64,000 nt of DNA. It comes from Populus alba (lineage: Eukaryota > Streptophyta > Magnoliopsida > Malpighiales > Salicaceae). Below the pieces are notes generated by a model that was not told where the DNA came from, ran no database searches, and saw nothing but the letters and a program-made list of their open reading frames with translations. The stretch covers positions 1 to 64,000 of the forward strand of contig NC_133296.1 of assembly GCF_005239225.2 (NCBI RefSeq), in the 5' to 3' direction. The position numbers and the translations under genes were made by a program. Each line of letters opens with the position of its first letter. Position 1 is the stretch's first letter. Of the stretch, positions 61,361 through 64,000 are shown piece after piece.

Positions 61361-61684
61361 CTATTATTGGTTGCAGCAGGTAGAGATCTATCTTGAATTT
61401 AATGAACATTTGAGAATCTTATTCTCAAAATGAACAGCGATCCTTAGTACGTCCAGAAGCTCATACCCCACCCCATGCATTGCTCCTCGCTTTAACGTCT
61501 TGATTTGTTTCTTAGAGATCAAGACAAAGACATTCGTCAATTCTCTGTTCTCCTTCTTACAAGCCCTTCACACGTTAAGAATCTTGCTCTGGTTCAAATA
61601 CTTTAAGACGTGTTTGGCATATACAAATAAAAAAGGGTCCGAATTATAATTTATATACAGGAAGACCAGCACGATAGAGCAGGT

Positions 61685-62402
61685 GCTAATAAGAGAATAG
61701 GCAAGATAGTAATAATAAGAAAAGAAGAAGAAGAAGATTAAAACAATTAATTTCATTAAAAAAAGAATTAAAACAATTAAAAGTGAATCGAGAGAGCCAG
61801 CTACATACCCAATAATGAGATATTTGACATATTAGGTTGCCAAGGCAATTGGAAGCAGTTATAGTGCACTACCAGCCACCAGTAGAATTAGTGGGAATGG
61901 TCATGAGCTGGGTAGCTAGGTCCTTACGAAAAGGGCAGGTCAGAAGAGCTAGAGAGGGTCAATATTCTAGGGAGCTAGGGTTTTGTTCCTTTCGATGGGA
62001 AGCAGCCAGGAGGCGTAAGAGAGGGGCATTACGGCATTGTTGGCGCTAATATCAAGCACAACTAGCTAGCTGATTACCAGCAAATTGCATGGGGCCTCGA
62101 CACCAGGACAACCTAGCTGTTCCCGTCTCGTAGGAAGGGAGGGAAGCAAGAACCACCACCATCAACACCCAGTCTCCACCCACCATGGTCCCCAGCTACC
62201 TAACTGAACCATCGTTGGTCACCATCCATCTTCTTTATCGGAACCCACCATATAAAGCCCTTTTCTTCATCTTCTTTAGCTCCCTTTTATTTCTTATGTA
62301 GACCTTAGCCTAATAAGAAAATAGACAAGATAATCATAATAAAAAGAAGAAGAAGATTAAAACAATTAATTCCATTAAAAAAAGAATTAAAACAATTAAG
62401 AT
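61685..62402. repeat. Direct repeats (~95 bp) flanking 520 bp
   Basis: Copy 1 at 61685-61782 and copy 2 at 62308-62400 share AATAAGA(G/A)AATAG(G/A)CAAGATA, a GAAGAAGAAGATTAAAAC block and CATTAAAAAAAGAATTAAAAC. Between them lies GC-richer, non-repetitive DNA with a TATAAAG at 62251-62257. LTR-like TG...CA ends and a primer-binding site are not seen. Confidence 0.65.
62251..62257 (+). promoter_or_regulatory. Isolated TATA-box-like site
   Basis: CCATATAAAGCCC sits in pyrimidine-rich flanks resembling a plant core promoter and leader. No gene is recognised downstream before the window end, so it could belong to a non-coding transcript or be chance. Confidence 0.2.
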
Positions 62403-64000
62403 ATGGATAAATTGAATGAAGAGAAGGAAGGGTTTGGGTTGATATTATTTAAGCCATGGCATATTTTTAGAAAATGGCATTAGAAACATAATCTTAAAAT
62501 TAGCAAGAACCTACAACTGCCAAGTGTTATTGTACGGTGGATTGTGAGTAAAAACATTGTGAGTTATTATAATTTTTTTTCTTTCTTCTCTTTATTATTT
62601 TTTTTTTAAAAAAAAGAAATTTAATTTCTTTTTTTTTTTATATATATATGTTCATGCTGTGTTAATTTAGGGTTAGATTTCATAATTTATTTTTATTTTT
62701 TATCTATTTATTACGATGTCAAAAAAAAACATTCTGAAATTGGGTTGGGTTGATGATTAATTTTGCAAGAAAAAAATTAATTTTATTATTTATAAAAAAA
62801 TAAAAAAATAAAAGGACAATATTGAAAGCAAGGGAAAGATGTGGCGTTTTTTAACCCAACACTATTTATTTAGAGCCTATAGCGGGAAAAAAAAAATACC
62901 CTGAGAATCTTCTCAATTTCTATTTTAGTTTCTTTATATATTTTCATTCAAAATATCATAATGTTCATATTTTAGGTCTTTGTTTGAGAGAAAAAAGAGA
63001 AAATTATAGTGTTGTTTAAGTCCTTGTAATTGAATTAAATTACAGTATTTGATTTAAATTCAATTGAATAAGTTGGATTCACATGGTTGAAAAAAATATT
63101 TTGTTTCATATATTATTCTTGTTATTTTCATTTTATTTCTTCAAAAAAAAATTTAAAGGCTATATAAATTTCTTGAAAAAGTTAATTTTAATATTAAATT
63201 TCTCTACCTTGAAATTGTAAATTAAAGATGTAGATTTTATTTATTTATTTTTATAGTGTTTTTAGAGATTGAATTCCTAACCCTCAAAATAATTCTAAAT
63301 ATAAAATTTTATTAAAATCTTTAAATTAAATTTAACTCATGGAATTAAAAAAAAGCGGTAACATGAGAGAGAAAGTTGCATCCATAGAAAAACCAGTACC
63401 AAATCTAGAACGAAGAGAGAGAGAAGGAAGGAATAACAGCAGTTGACGAGGAAGAGAGGACCAAACACATCGCATGCCAAGGTCTGGTCCCCCTGAGGTG
63501 TCATTAATTAGTTAACGCCATACGGTTCAACATAATTATTGTTAATTTATCATTGTATTCTGGTAATTAATTATGTTGCAGTACCCACCCTGCATAATCA
63601 GTACAGTAGCACTCCACTAATTGCTTAATTAACTTCTTACCAGTAATTACGAGGATGCATCAAGCATAGGTCAACATAATTATTTTTTATAGATCTAAAT
63701 CTGAACAGTTTAATGCATCCTCATTTTAATTCAAGGAGAGAGCATTTCACGGATCTTACATGATTATTGGATGAGGTACCATGATGTTTCTTCTTCTTTT
63801 TAGATTTTTTCAAGTGCCAGCGACACTCATTTGGAGGTTTTGATGATTTATATCCATAAAAGAAATCTAAACAAAAAGAAGAAGCGATAATTAACTGGAA
63901 AATCAAATTCAAAATGCTTTGCAGATGATAATCCTTTTCTTTGAATTTCGGAATTTGGAATCAATCCCTTGTAGCCAATGTTAAGTTTTCTGTTGTTTAG
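62403..64000. other. AT-rich spacer to window end
   Basis: Long A and T runs, no coding sequence recognised. A 63-codon minus-strand frame at 63721-63912 is unremarkable. Confidence 0.45.

Overview
The window looks like the end of a chromosome from a dicot tree, most likely a poplar (Populus) or close relative. Evidence for a plant is the CCCTAAA-type telomeric repeat, GT-AG introns, and a full phytochrome A. The poplar call rests on the phytochrome A protein and on my recollection that poplar PHYA lies at the very start of chromosome 13; I could not check either. The C-rich telomeric strand is on the + strand at the left edge, as expected for a left chromosome end.

Layout. Positions 1-7198 are degenerate telomeric repeat, split by a 5.8 kb L1-type LINE on the minus strand (373-6225). 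After 1 kb of AT-rich DNA comes a DUF300/LAZ1-type membrane protein gene (8663-12876) broken by several small indels and lost splice donors. From 13 to 26 kb there are two small plant genes of unknown function (15785-16201; 21731-22294), a tandem duplication of the 3' part of the second, a LINE relic with a MITE inside it, and much sequence without genes.

From 27 to 57 kb the DNA is gene-dense and intact: phytochrome A (27379-32283, +), cytosolic glutamyl-tRNA synthetase (33178-37627, +), a germin-like protein (39057-39998, -), an MBOAT acyltransferase of the GUP1 type with 19 exons (43719-48894, +), and flap endonuclease 1 with 17 exons (49932-56625, -). I traced every exon junction in these five genes. 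The roughly 9 kb of joined coding sequence has no frameshift, so base-level quality is good there and the broken DUF300 gene is probably genuinely decayed. From 57 to 64 kb I see no intact gene: LTR-retrotransposon pieces, a copia fragment fused to a broken NRT1/PTR transporter gene, MITEs, microsatellites and short repeats.

The genes do not form a pathway; they are independent plant transcription units (light sensing, translation, cell-wall/apoplast protein, membrane lipid or protein acylation, DNA replication). From memory, FEN1, a germin-like gene, GluRS and a DUF300 gene also lie close together on Arabidopsis chromosome 5 (At5g26680 to At5g26740), so much of this block appears to be ancestral. 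The most notable features are the LINE embedded in telomeric repeat, a telomere-like tract inside a FEN1 intron, a duplicated splice donor in PHYA, GC-AG introns in two genes, and an ORF that joins copia and transporter sequence.
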